Positions 11,956-25,360 are shown, counted from the stretch's first letter. The stretch is 64,000 nt of DNA from Onchocerca volvulus (GCA_000499405.2 HG738137.1:496001-560000), one strand, 5' to 3'. Translations and numbers: made by a program. The notes: generated from the letters alone by a model not told the origin.

Positions 11956-14900
11956 GGTGTAGCAAACAAAAAAGAAGATCAGCAGAATGAAAAGAAGGAT
12001 GAATCAGTCTTCTATTGCTTGATTACAATTTTTGATTTTACAACTTTAAAACTGATAGCGATTTTACGATTTAAACTAAATCTATTGGTTTCTTTTCTTT
12101 TTTTTTGTTTTTTTTTCTTTTTTTTTTTTTTTTTTTGTTTGAATAACCAATAAATATTGATGATTTATTGCATTTTCCGTGTGATATATTTTATCCATAG
12201 ATTTAATAAAAGATCAAATTTTTTTTAGCCATTTATTTGTTTGTATTTCTTTCTTTTTGTTTTTTGTTTTTTGAAGCTAAAATTGAAATTGAAAAATTAA
12301 TTTGAAATAAAATTAATGCTGGTAAGATTTTAAATGAATTCGCAAGTGACCTTAATGCATTACAATAGTTTGTTAAGTTGTATGATTTTGGAAAACTTCT
12401 TCGGAGATATTCTTTACTAATACTTAATTATCTAAATTATTTGATTATTATGCTAAACAAATGAGGTCCATTAGGTAAATTCCCCCCTACATCTTATTTT
12501 ATCTTATGCAAATCTTTTTTTTTGGTATGAATTTAATTTGAAAATTATAAACCAAAACATATTTCTAAAAAAAATTGATTAATGATGAAATAAAAGAACT
12601 GAATAGGAAAGAAAAATTAGACACAAAGAAAGCATATTGGATGAAAATGAATATAAAAATGGAAATGTAGAGAAAAATTTGCAAAAATGTCGATATATGA
12701 GAAATAATAAATTACAAGATTTTACAACAAAATCATAGCTCATCATTGATTGTGATAGTTCGCTAAATTTCGTTATAATATAGTTGTTAAATGTAAATAA
12801 ACCGATATACTAACATGATTTATGCTAATTATAAAACTGCAAACATTAAGAACATAATATTAACTTAAAAAGGAAAATAAACTAAATAATTGAGTATAAT
12901 TTTGCATAATATAACGTTTTTTTTTTTTGATAAAATTTGAATTTTAACAGTATTATAGCGTGTCTTAGAGTAGAAAGACTTCAATTATTCATTTCAAATT
13001 TGCATTTTTCATGCATTTAAACAAAATCTTTTCTCCCACTTCTATAAATATATGTATATATATATTCACATATATTTATTTATTTATTTAATATAGAGAA
13101 CTTAATTAAATCAATTAGTTTTTAATTGTATTTTGTTGCAGTTTATTTGTTTTACGTAATTTACACAATTACACATACAATTTTCACATATCGTTTCCTG
13201 CGTGATCGGAATTGTTGATAGAAAAATACATTTTTAAAGTTTTATACTGAAATGAAACATGCATGATGTGAATTAGATTTATTTGATAGATATGATATCA
13301 ATAATTTTTTTTACGGTAGTACAAATTAAATTTAAAGTTTAGGCAATTCAAAAAAAAAAAATTTTAATCATGAAAGCTTGAAAAAATTATTTTATCCTAT
13401 AATTTTTTTCGAAAATTTTATTAGAGAAGACGAATTTTTAACTTATAACTGAACACTACAAGTTACTCTATTCCTTCATTCTGTCATTTCTTCATTAAAA
13501 TTATTTTCGATATGATATTAGCGAGATAGAAAAAGCATAAATTCGAATGAAGGGTAGATTGATATTAAAGTAAATTCCTAAAATTATGAATAGATAAATA
13601 TTTGTCAAAAAAAAAAGGAAAAAAATGACGTCAACATTTTCTTTAACATTTTGAATTTCAAATAAAAGATAGATCATTTATTGATTTTTGCTTTTGAAAG
13701 ATTTCCTCCTATTTTTGAACTTTTTATTAGCCATCCATGAATTACTTTGAAATTCAAATATTTTCCTGATAAATTTTATGTGATTTAGAATTCAGAAAAG
13801 TAGATGTCAAATTTTATTGTATTTCATACGGTAAATCGATGCTTCTGTTGTTATCTAAGCTTAGAATGGTTGTTTAAAAAAGCTAAAAATTAATTCAATT
13901 CTTTTTTTTTTGAACACAAATGGATCGTATCACATCTGCAGATATCATTTGCATAACAATATTCAATGAGACACCTTCTCTGATAAGAAAAAAAAAAGGA
14001 TTGATTGATTTGTTGATAGGAAGAATCTAAAAATGAAAAAAAATTCAAATGACTACTTTAAGTAACTACCAGTTGTGTTAGGTATATCTCAAGCGAACAA
14101 AGAATCAAAAGTTGCGAGGCCAGATTTTAATTTTTCAAATTAATTTATAAATAAATTGAAATAATTGTCTTAATTAATAAATCAGTTTGAACTCAAGTTT
14201 GAACCTAAATATTCAAAATAAACACTCTTTTTATTTTACATTTCGATCATACATTGGTTTTAAATAAATGCAAATTTGCAATTAAAAATATACCTTCTTT
14301 TTTACCTATGTTTGTTTGAAATATTTTTCTTTCATGCCAGTACAGAATTGCATTCATAAATTTTTTCATTTAAATATTCTGCTATTTTTTTTTTTTTTTT
14401 AGTAATAATTTGTTTCTTCCTAGATTTTTAATTTTCAAATTAGTCATATTTGTATTAGCAGTAAACAACAAAGTGAAGATGAATTTTAAGAATTAATTAA
14501 GTTTCGAATTAATTATAAATCAGTCAAGTTTATTGTACTCAAAACTTGCTCTAGTGATAATAGATTCATTTGATCAATCTTAATATCATGCCTGCATGGT
14601 AGTTATCATTTTTAAAGAGTGATTAGCTATGAATGATAAAGAAAGGTGCATTAGTGATAATATTTGTAAAAGCTATCTAAATAATTTAAAAACAGTGAAT
14701 TCATTATCTCTAATAAATTGCAATGAAGGATTGATTTTAAAATTTTTGTTAAAAAAAAATTGTAAAATTAAGGAATTTTCAAACTCATATAATAATCGGA
14801 ATTGGTTTTCAACCAATTGTATAATTATCGACCGTTCTTTTCATTCATTTAAAATGAACATTTATCATCGAAATATTTGAGAACAAAAATTTGACCGGTT

Positions 14901-17342
14901 TGTATGCAAAATACTTTTAATTTTTGATATTGAAACGGAATTATTTTTTAAAATTTCTGAAAAACTTTACTCTCAAATCTATTTTATTCATCGCTTTTTA
15001 AAAAACTATTAATTTAAAAATTTTTCATTTTAATCCTTCTGAAATGAAATTTTCAAATGAAATATTTGATTTTTCATCAATTTTTTTCGTGAACAGAAAA
15101 AAGTTGCAATCAAAAATATTTTATATACCACTGATTAAACAGGCAATTATTTGTGGCATCGGCTGATCGCATATATTTATTCAACGATTTATCATTATTT
15201 GTTGGTCATATTTTATCATTTTTGAAAATTTTTTCATTTTTCCCATATTTTTAATATTGTAAAATTAAACGTAAAAAAATAGCCTAAAAATTCCTTATCT
15301 GGCATTATTCATTAAATTTGCACGGTTTATTTAACTGATAAAAATATTTCTATGCCCGAAAAAAATAGTTCATATTGTCATTATTTTCTTGTTATGATAA
15401 ATGAGAAATTTATCAAATTATCAAACTATATCTATTTTTTCTTCTCCTTCTTTGCAATCTAAATTAAATTAGATTGTCTGATAATATCTGATAATTTCAA
15501 CATTTCAAATGATACATTTATCTAATTCAATTATCAATTTATAATCCATATATTTTCAATTAAATCTAGTTTATAAATTATGTAAAGAAGCAAAAAGTTT
15601 TAAGAATAAAGCAATATTTTACACATACAGTACTCAATTAATTTCTTTTTATTTCATACAATTAATTTTATTTGAAAGGAATTAAATACTATTTGTTTGC
15701 TTTTTCTAACAAATTTGAAAGGATTCTGAATCAGAAAATAAAAGCGGCATAGCTTTTAACAAAAATTTGCAAATTTTAGATCATTGCTTACATGTTTTTT
15801 TCTTAAAGGCCTATTTTCAAAGGTGTTAAAAGCATTTTTTCTTGTTTAACAGAAGAGTGCTTTTTTAAATTCCAATTTCTGGTGTTGAATAAATGGAAAA
15901 ATTGGAGGAAAAGAAAGAATCGAAGAATATTTCAATTCAATTTAATTCAACCTTTTTCGTACTTCTAGTTTAATAGCACAATAAAACGAGAGATGAAGGC
16001 TGAGAGAGGAAAAATTGAGGCCAAAATCTTTTCCGTTTTTCTTTTTCCGTATTCATTAACGGATTGCTCATCATGAAATAGTGGCATGAAAATGCTTAAA
16101 AAGCTTAGAAATATAACAACAATTGGTTAGATAATTGTTGGAATTCCTTTTTGCTTTTATTCCATTTCTTTTCTTTTTGAATAAAATGCTTTTCTTTTCT
16201 TTTTTCTTTTTTTTTTTCACTGAAACTATTTAAACAATTAAATTAATTTAATTAAACACACAATAAATCACAATATTTCTTATCTTATCATGATGACAAT
16301 AAATAATTTATATTTTTGAAATTGCTAAACTATACCGTCCATCTCAGTTGATTTTATTAATAGAAATAATTCGAGAACGAATGGTTTCAAATTTTCCCCA
16401 CTCTTACAAGTTTAGCATTTAGATTAAGCTACTTAAATAGAATCTTGAAAAAAAGAGCCAAAAGAGCCAAAAAAAAGAAAAATAGACTGCTAGGCTTGAA
16501 ATATACTTGAGAATTTGAAAAGAAAAAAAAAATTGTTTTAGGTTCTAAACTCGCTTTTCTTTTTTTTTTTTTTTTTGCATAATAACAATTGAGATGAAGA
16601 AGAGAATTTTCTGAATTTATTTTTTAATATATTTGGAGCGTTTCTTTTTTCCTAAGTTTAAGAGTTTCATTTTTTGACAATCCTATCGAAGTATTATTTT
16701 ACTTAATTTTTTTTTGTACTTTTAGCGTTCTTTTCTTGATTTAAAATTTTTTTCTTTTTTTCTTGAATTCCTTCTTTCATCAAATACTTCAAAAAAATTG
16801 AAATAAACTACCTCTCATTGAAATTTGATCCGCAACTATCATTTGAATTCAACTACAAGAAATTATTTTCATAACTTTCAGACTGATTTCGGATATTTAC
16901 ACAATTGGCTGAAGATATTTTTTGAAATTCAAATAAACAATTTTGCAATTTTAGACTATTTATAATAAATTAAATTGTATTTATGCAACTAATATTTATT
17001 TATTTTTATAAATTTACTGTCAACTATCAATGCTTTTGTTTCTCTCATTTAATGACTTATTCTTGAAAATTTCAATCGTTTATTTTGAAACGAAACTTTG
17101 AATTCGATTTGCTGTGACAGTTAAATATGGTGTACATTATGTACTAATAATCTTTTACCTTTTTTAATTTACTGTTGCCTATCAGTGTTTTAATTATCAA
17201 TTTTGTCTCAATTTTATGACATTGTGAACTTTTTCTCGATTTTACGACATTGTAAATTTTTAAAACTTAATATTTATTCAAATTTTATTGCAATTTGTAT
17301 TCTTTCGCATCTGAGAGGTTTAAAAAGTTCATATTTCCATAG

Positions 17343-20102
17343 ATGATTTTTCAGCAAAAATTCAAATCAATGTTGCTCGTCACCTTTTTTATATTTGCTA
17401 TGTGCGATGCAATATGGGTAATTTTTTTTCTTTCATTAATAAATTAAGTAATTACTTACTCTAAATTAAATGACACTTTATAATTATTTTTTCTCGTATT
17501 AATGTTCATTTCATTTTGAAATCAAAAATGATTTGAGGTCGGTGAAGAGTACTGGACAACGGTCAGCAATGATGGTTCTTTGCTCGGTGGTCGAACGATT
17601 AAAGATTTTTTAACATTTCGCATTGCTCATGTTACAAAACCTACGAGGAGAGAATATATCGCTTTTTGGTAAATCTTATCTTATTTGATAATTTTTTCAA
17701 TTCAATTTTGAATTATTGATTCATTCATTCAATTTAGATGACCTATTTAGACAAATGCGAAGTTATAACAGTACACTAATCACAATATAAATTAAGTTGA
17801 TTAGATGTAAATAAAATACGAATTAAATTGCTAGAAATTAGATCGTAATTCAATACCGTCTTTTTTTTCCCTTTTTCTCTAACATTAATTTTAATTTCTA
17901 GTCTAGCATTTAAATCTAAGTCAGTATTTACATCAGAAATGACTAATAATAATGATATAAGATCTTGGAAAATTAAATGCCAATAATTTGTTCATATTTA
18001 GGGTAATGTATGACGAACTTGGCCATTATGAAACATTTGGCCATGCATATTTGGTGCAAAACGGAGTTTGTGCTCGTTTTGTGGATCGTTATTATAAGGC
18101 CAAAACGATTTGTGGTGGTTTTCGTATACTTTCCAAAAGTAATAGGAATGGAAATTTAGCGTAATTCTTTGGAAAATTATATCCCTTTTTTGGAAAGTTT
18201 TAATAGAATTTTTGAATAATATTTGATTTTTGATTTTTTTTCCAAAATTTATGATTAAAAATATAATAGTTTCCACCATTCCCACCTCTTTATCTTATTA
18301 GATTTTTAAAATTACCATTAAGAGATGGCGAGATAAAGGGTGGGAGAAATAAAAGAGAAGCAAAATATAACCAAATAAGAAATCAACCAAAGCTGCAATT
18401 CAAATTGAATTGGGAATTGACTAATGCGAAGATTGAAATTCTAATTATTTTTCGGTTAATGAATGGATTCTCTTGGCCATCTGTAATTTTGTAGATTTAA
18501 ATTCGTACAGGCTGGCCAAGCTAACATTCATGATACAATCGGATATCGTAGTAGACAAGTGGCCAAAATTGTAAGTTGGACAAGGAATGAAGCGTGGTAC
18601 GGTAGTGCTTCGATGAGGGAAGCATTTGCCGAAGGTATCGATCAAGAAAATGCGTATGTTAAGGTAAACGAATACAGTAATTGATGAGTAAACAATTTCT
18701 TTTCATTAGAATATCGCAAAGTTGCGGCGAAATCGTATCATTCGAATTGAAAGTGAAAGGGAAGAAATAAAATCAAAAAAGTTATCCAAGAAAAAAAAAG
18801 ACATTTGGAAGTTTTAATCGAAAAGAAAATCATTTTTTAAGTTCAATCTGAATTTACTAAATCAGTTACGTTGTTTACATGCATGCTATTAATTTGCCTT
18901 TTAATTAAAAATTAATGAAATATTTATTTTGAAATATTTCATACTTTTCATCTACGGAAATTTCGCTTATGATGTATGCCATTCATTCGTTAATTTCTGA
19001 TTGGAAGCTTCGATTAAAAACGAGAATCTATTTTTGAATTTAAATTAAATTCATATTAGTGTATTGCATTTTATTGATGACGCGTATTTTTTATGGGTAA
19101 AAAGAGAATTCTTCTTTTTGAGACTATTCTTTTTGCATAAAAATGAAAATTTCAATCGAAATTTCTTAAGTTTCATTTTTTATTTAACAATTATTTTCCC
19201 ATTTTCATCGTTAGAATAGAATTGCAATGCTTTCTTTCTCTTTCTTAAATATAATTCATTTTAATTAATTACTTACTAGAATATTATCATTATATTGATA
19301 CGACATTAATTTATAGATATCGTATGTTGATGATCCATTCTTCTATCAGCAAAATGTATACGTTCTTGTAAGCTGTGATCCGAATGATCCGGAAGCCGGA
19401 AAGTCGGAAGATTACGTATTTTATCGTACTCCAAAAGAAGAACACCAATTGTACTTTTTTAAATATAATAATCTTCAATAATAAATAACCCAATTAGAAA
19501 ATCGATTCATTCAGATGATTAATCCAACGAAATTTTTGAGTGAAATTGATGATTTAAATCATTAAAACATTTTCAATCAATACTATTCTTTTAATTCGGT
19601 TAAAAGTGATTGGAATCGATTATCGATTTCAACCGAGTTAATCAAATAAATCAGGCATTCAACAATCAGATATATCGTATTTTCTTGATGCAAATCATTT
19701 ATTTTCATTTTTACGATAATAAATTCATATCAAATTTTATCAGAAGTTATAAGATTGGCAGATGCAGCAATAAATTATTACTATTATTGAATTCGTTGAA
19801 TGATTTTAAGTTTAAAATTTCGACTGTTGATAAGTTTTTTAAAAAAGATTAAATTTGACAAATTTTTCAGAATTTACAATCAACAATCACAATATAATCA
19901 ACAATATCAACAGTTACTACACCATAGACAACAACAAATTAAACGTAAGCTACAAAATCTTGAAAATGAAGAAGAACGACTTAGATATGAACAGCAACAA
20001 TATGAACAAAAATATCCTACGGCAAATGAGCAACAACCATTCTCGATGGATGATGAACCTGATGAAAGGTGGAAATTTTATCAGCATTCTCGACTACTGT
20101 AA
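17343..20102 (+). CDS. secreted protein with Gln-rich coiled-coil tail, family not recognised
   Basis: Six-exon gene, 299 aa: 17343-17417, 17538-17668, 18002-18160, 18495-18663, 19317-19450 and 19871-20102 (TAA 20100-20102). Phases match at every junction, and the third intron was chosen by phase (donor 18161, acceptor 18494). Residues 1-23 form a signal peptide: basic start, core LLVTFFIFAM, likely cleavage after CDA. Residues about 26-222 form a Trp/Tyr-rich domain with EEYWTTVSNDGSLLGGRT, HVTKPTRREY, DELGHYETFGHAYL, three scattered Cys (VCARF, TICGG, VSCDP) and SWTRNEAWYGSASMREAF. Residues 224-299 differ: Gln-rich (NQQSQYNQQYQQLL), then a charged heptad-like helix (RKLQNLENEEERLRYEQQ). If the 19451 donor is not used, the frame ends at a TAA about 30 bases further, giving a shorter form without the tail. 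Probably secreted, function unknown. Confidence 0.78.
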
Positions 20103-20631
20103 TTTCATTGATAACAGGTTCGATTTTTTTTCTTTGTCTAGTTTTGAACATTTATCGATTAAAGTAATTATAGACTTTTTGAAAGATTGCATCTCTTTTG
20201 CTCATGTATGTCTGCATCATTTCCAGGTAGATTTATATTAAAATCTCAAAAAAATTTAGGATAAAAAGATAAAAGATGTGATTCGTAGATTCTCTCTCGA
20301 CTATATTTTACATTTGACAATATTTTACCCGAAAATATCGTAGTTCTATGTTGGCGAACAGTGAAAAAAAAAATCCTTTCTTTTTGCAGCATGATGAAGC
20401 AAGTTTTTTCATCATCTGCTGCATGCAAATGCATGCCTTCAGATTGTAAATTCTATGAAGATTAGCATGTTTAAATGCATGTCATTTGTGATTCGTTCAT
20501 CATATTACGGCATGCAAATGCTGCATGATACTAATTATTTTCCATTTCTCTTTATTCATTTATAAATTGCGATTACCGGTCGTTTCTATCATATTCACCA
20601 AAAGTTTATTTGTTATGCGATTTTTTGACAT

Positions 20632-20704
<73 letters not shown>

Positions 20705-21814
20705 AATGAACTTTCAAGACAATGCGAAATTATCTCATACGACAGATTTTGTGACATTTATAATAACCGATTTAAGTATTATTAATTTTTCTAATGAATA
20801 TTCAAATTATTTATAAATTTTTAGAATAATCAATTTATTAATAAATAGCATTTCTCTCCGTTATTTTCTATAATTTGGTTATTTTAATAATTTTTATGAA
20901 ATCATATAATGTTAAATAAAAATATAAAATTTTGATTAGTAATCCAATATTTCCTTGAAATTAATTATTTTAAATATCTTTATCGATTTTCTTCTGTAGA
21001 TTCTTTCTTTTTTGAATTTTATCCTATACAAAATTTTTCTTACTGTACGAAACAATTGGTATAAGTTCTTTATTTCCATTCATCATTAAGTGATAATTTT
21101 AATCACTTCTATCAGTCATTTCTGTCAGTTTCATTGTTTCCTTTTTTCCTTCCATCATCAAAAAAAATATTTCATTGTGATTGTTTTTTTTTATCATTAC
21201 AAGCATTCATTTTGATGCAATTAACTGCCATTACATGTATTAAAAGTAGTGATGCTTCCATATCAATAACTCAAATAAACAATAATCAATTTAACAATAA
21301 TTAATTTATATATGTATGATTCAAATGTCATTTAGCAGTATTTGCTTCATTTTAAATTTGCGAAATTTTGAACTTGAAATTTGTATTCAAAATAAATCAA
21401 ATTTGTGAATTCATCGAAGCATTACTATATTATCAGAGATTTTTTTTTTTTTTTAATATAAACATATAAGCATATTTGTATCACTGCCTTAAATTATTTT
21501 ATTAATTTCTATTCGCAAATATACATAACTGCCCTGAATTATTTTGTTAATTTCCATTCATATATACATAACTGCCTTGAATTGGTTTATTAAATTTTTA
21601 CTCGAAAAGATTTGTAGAAATTAAATAATTTTGTGCTGTTATCATCACTGTGCTTATCATTATTGAAGTAGGATTAAATATCATTTATACGTTAACATTT
21701 GAGTAGTTCACACAAAAGGATGAATGAAATTAAAATTTCTTTCGCATTTTAATACATGAAAGATTGTGAACTATACTTGAGTAGAATTCTACCAGAGGAA
21801 ACTCTGGTGGAATC
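20103..21814. other. 3' flank of the secreted-protein gene
   Basis: Non-coding flank. It holds a cluster of ATGCAAAT octamers and GCATGC stretches at 20420-20530, paired poly(T) tracts at 20634-20703, and an AATAAA at 20664-20669. No gene seen. Confidence 0.5.
20634..20703. repeat. two long poly(T) tracts around AATAAA
   Basis: 30 T (20634-20663), then AATAAA (20664-20669), then 34 T (20670-20703). It is among the longest homopolymer runs in the window and may be length-variable or an assembly artefact. Confidence 0.85.
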
Positions 21815-22115
21815 CGAAATGATTCTGATGTGCAAATCGATGGTCTGATTTGGAATAGAGGGAAAAACTAATCGAAGTACTAGCTGGTTCCCTCTGAAGT
21901 ATCCCTCAAGATAGTTGAAATACGTAATGAAGCTGTTATATTCGGTAAAGCGAATGATTGGAGGAATTGTGGGACGAAACGTCTTCAACCTATTCTCAAA
22001 CTTTCAATGAGTATGACGTCTTGCTTGCTTGAATGAAGGGTAGATGTTGGATTTGCACTTCACGTACGTCATTTTTGGTAAGTAGAATTGACGCTATGAG
22101 ATGAACCAAATGTTA
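21815..22115. repeat. diverged copy A of the I-Smad intron-1 repeat block
   Basis: Matches 31912-32300 in the same orientation. The best-conserved stretch runs from AATGAAGCTGTTATATTCGG (near 21936) to CACGTACGTCATTTTTGGT (ending 22079). It contains one copy of a roughly 49-bp unit (22031-22079) that is present twice in the I-Smad intron copy. The minus strand keeps a short open frame here (21988-21749), also open in the other copy, but base differences are not biased to silent sites. I treat it as a dispersed repeat or duplicated segment, not a gene. Confidence 0.75.
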
Positions 22116-22146
22116 ATGCCAGGATAATTTCTCTCATTTTAATGCA

Positions 22147-22485
22147 GGAATGGTCAATAATAGAAACTCGCCAGTTGGAAAATAATAGAAATGTGCCTTT
22201 CCTTTTTCGGGAAGATAATTCTGAATTTGCTGGAAAAAACAACAATACCGATAATAGAATTCTGAATGATAGAAATATGTATCACCATCAATATCAAAAT
22301 ATTCAAGGAACATTACTTAATCATTTCCTTCAAGATTTTGCCGACAAGAGTCTGAAATTTCCACTCGAAACACCTGGTAGATTCTGAAAGAAAAGGTGAC
22401 GTATATTTTCCTTATTTTCTCATTCTCTCACTTTCTTTTTTTTTTTGTTTTTTTTATATTTTTTCCATATTACCCAACTGCTATG
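22147..22485 (-). pseudogene. relic copy of I-Smad exon 5 with flanking intron 4
   Basis: Matches 28174-28506 in the same orientation. Shared blocks include GAATG.TCAAT.ATAGAAAC, ATCAAAATATTCAAGGAACA, GAAATTTCCACTCGAA and GAAAGAAAAGGTGACGTA. On the minus strand the part equivalent to I-Smad exon 5 still reads ANSEL...VSIIDHSC beside ANPET...VSMIDHSC in the real exon. The donor GTAAG has become GCATT and the Ser/Gly-rich centre is lost, so it is a non-functional relic. The plus strand has an 81-codon open frame here (from 22142) that I regard as incidental. Confidence 0.65.
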
Positions 22486-24013
22486 ATACATAGTTATGCT
22501 TACATATAATGCTGACAATAACAAATCACATAAAATTCTACAGAGCAAAAATAAACCACGTAAACCGCATAAAATCTCACATCACAAGATTTGCTATTCA
22601 TTGGTTTGAATTCTTTACTTGAATCAAATATTTCGATCAAAATTAAAAATATAATGCTCGAAGAATATTACTTATAAGAATTTTTATAAATTAAAGTTTT
22701 CATATTTATTGGTAAAGTTGGATGAATTGACTCCTTTTTTTCGGCATTTTAATTTTAGAAATATATTTTAAATTTTCCAATTCATACTGCTTTTTGTTCA
22801 TTAAACATTCAGTATTTTATTCTACGTTATTAGTATTATGAGGTGCATTATATTAATTTTCGAGCCACTTTTTCGAAATCAATAATTCGGTAGATTATTT
22901 TTTAAAAAAAAAAAAAGGATTTTCTTTCTTTCTAGTTAGCTGTCATTGAAGGATATAAGTTAGTTTGGTTTGATGAAATCGAGTTATATGCAACAATAAA
23001 GCTTCAAAAATTCACTATCCAATTTTTCCGGCTTATATGATAGTAAGTAGCAAAGCAGAAATATTAAAATCATAAATTTGGAAAAGGAAAAGAAGAAAGC
23101 AGTTCGAAAAAATTTAATAAAAAATGAAAATATTTAAAAAACGAAACGTAAAGACAGAATAATTTCATTGTTTAAATATGTTACATGCACGTGTGTTCAT
23201 GAAAATACGATTCAACAATTATGTTTGAACGAAAAGAAAAAAGAAAAACAAATCAAAAATAAAATATAACAAAACTATATATATATATGTGGTAAAATAG
23301 ATTTCAAAAAGCAATTCAATGAGTTTATAAGTAGAGGTTATGAGTAAGATGACAAAATGATTTTTCCATATTTTAATTAATAATTAACAAAGAGAAGTTT
23401 TTTTTTTCAATTTGAACAAATCTTTTTATCAATTTAAAACGAAAAAATGCATCCTTTTCCTGATACTTAAGCTTGAATTCTGGCTGATAGTTTATTTATT
23501 TCAAAATTTCACTCTTCTCATTTATTGCTATTCTTCAAGAAATGATGAAGCAGAATGGAATTCTTGCTTTTTGAAATTTAATCTGAAATGATTTTCTGAA
23601 TTAATCTTGATTAGATCATTCATCGTATTATAACAAGTAAGAGAAAATGATTGGTAGTGGTAGTAATGGTGGCAAAAGTATTAGTGAAAATGCATATATC
23701 AACATTGATTAGTACCTAAATTAGAAATGTAAAAATAAAGCACAATTAAAAGAGTGTAAAAAATTTGCATGCTTACTGATAAAGCAAAATTCAAATTTAA
23801 AGAAGATAAAAACTAAAATTTGTTACTTTTGAGAAAAAAAAGTTATTTGAGATTTAATAAGAGAAAATTAATGAATGAATTTCATTTTCCAGACACAATG
23901 AATGAATAATTTGCATGGCAAAAAAAGAGAAAAAATAATGCATGCAATAATTTAATTAGCTAATTAAGCTGAATAGTTTTATTTCTTTTTTCAACAACTC
24001 TTGATAGCACCAT
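22486..24013. other. intergenic, low complexity
   Basis: A+T-rich DNA with short purine or pyrimidine runs and an ATATATATATG tract near 23279. I see no supportable gene. Confidence 0.45.
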
Positions 24014-24950
24014 ATGGCTGGGTGGCAGACTTTCCGTCAATGCAGGTTTTTTTCAAAATGATGCTGAAGGTAGGAAAAAAAATTAGAAATCATCAATAGA
24101 AAGCCAAATTCGTTTATCATTTCCGAATTAGGCATGAAATAAGAATTTTATCATTTCAGCATTTTTTAGAATTTTAAAAGCAAAATTTTGAAATTTCATA
24201 AATTAGCACAAATATATAAAGGAAATTCCCGAAGTGATCTATAAACTATTACATTCAATTTTTAATCAAGTTATAAGAAGGAAGTGAACAGGGTGGGAAA
24301 AAGAAAATCAGACTAAAACTTTTCAGATTTCTTTATCAGAAAATCAGAACAAGTCTTAAAGCTTTATCAGAAACATTACCAATGCAAATAACAAAAACAT
24401 CATTAACGGATGAATGAAGTACGTGAATCACAGTGGGAATGTTGCATATTTTAACAAATCAAAACAAATCATTTGCAACGATAATTTAGTTCAAAAATAA
24501 AAAAGAAAAAAAAACAAAAATTTGAAATTTTGAACAAATTTAAAGCAAAAAAAAGAAATTATTGAAAGATGATGAAGTTTTGAAAGATAGAGGAACCGTA
24601 AATTTAAACATTTCAAAATTTTTTAAAATCGAAGATAATTTTTTAACAATGATAAAGAATGATTGATGAAATTACAATTTCATTTTTAATAACTAATCTG
24701 GGAGTGGAGAGAGAGGGAAGAGGGGAGAATTTATTCATAATTTAGAGGCTACTGTTACGATATCAAGTATGAAAATTTTCGGAATGCTTCAATTAAACGA
24801 GTATTTGGCTATTATTATAGAGAATTTTCAGGACATCAATTTCAAAGTTTTTCCAATTTACCGATAAAATGATTGGTATAAAGTGTTGAAACAAATTCCA
24901 AAGCACTTCTTTATGCATGCCAACAAGTTTAAAACGGAAAGGAAATAAAT
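24014..24950 (+). other. possible small two-exon gene, perhaps frameshifted; strand uncertain
   Basis: Reading plus: ATG at 24014 just after TCTTGATAG, exon 24014-24045 (MAGWQTFRQC...), donor at 24046, acceptor TTTAG ending 24745, then exon 24746-24872 (GYCYDIKYENFR... to TGA 24870), about 52 aa. The next frame over is coding-like just after the stop (DWYKVLKQIPKHFF...) up to a TAA near 24949 that overlaps AATAAA, so one indel may separate two halves of a longer protein. Reading minus, the same DNA has a 70-codon frame from ATG 25005 (MKRSKDHHFPDI...) with a donor near 24861, and a fine acceptor CCTACCTTCAG ends near 24067. The stretch is clearly less simple than its surroundings, so some coding origin is likely. 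I cannot decide the strand, and no family is recognised. Confidence 0.3.
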
Positions 24951-25360
24951 TCCAGAAGTTTGGATCAATGATATCCGGGAAGTGATGATCCTTTGATCTC
25001 TTCATGTCATTTCATTCCTATTTTCTCATTTGTTTGATTGACAAAAACAAAGTGAAAATGATTGACTAGACAAGAATAAAACTGATAATGAAGAGGAAAA
25101 CGAATACAAAGAATATTTATGAAAAAAAAAAAAAAAAAAGAAAGAAAAATGAATTATCAACGGAAAGAAATAAGCATAGTCTTGAGATCATTTATTCTCA
25201 AATATTCGACATATTAATTCAGTCTTATTTATTTCAAACTATTTAGCTATAATTAATTATCATTTAATTAATACTTGCAATCATGCATTCACAATTCTTT
25301 CTTGTTCTGGAATTCAAAAATCAAAAATTTTTTCTCATTCAAAAAAAAAAAGAAAAAAAA

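Larger units (their letters stand above)
9448..17342. other. gene-poor region
   Basis: Nearly 8 kb of A+T-rich DNA with many homopolymer runs. The only exon-like element is at 9943-10037 (separate entry). Open frames such as 14629-14880 have no splice or start context and low-complexity composition, so I left them out. The left end should hold the promoter of the minus-strand membrane-protein gene and the right end that of the secreted-protein gene. Confidence 0.45.

Noticed and set aside
14629..14880. 83-codon plus-strand frame
   Set aside because: Asn/Lys/Ile/Leu-rich translation expected from A+T-rich DNA, with no splice-leader site and no family resemblance.
18998..19316. Possible intron retention or extra exon in the secreted-protein gene
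   Set aside because: No open segment with matching phase, and the DNA is low complexity.
19800..20241. Overlapping 100- and 128-codon plus-strand frames
   Set aside because: Only the part after 19871 in the first frame is phase-compatible with the secreted-protein gene. The second frame is its shadow.
21749..21988. Minus-strand frame MKTFRP... conserved with 32092-31898, possibly a retro-element protein
   Set aside because: Both copies are open, but replacement changes outnumber silent ones and there are no domain motifs. Better explained as duplicated non-coding DNA.
22142..22387. 81-codon plus-strand frame with an acceptor-like GCAG before it
   Set aside because: The DNA is a decayed copy of I-Smad exon 5/intron 4, and the matching frame in the other copy is full of stops.
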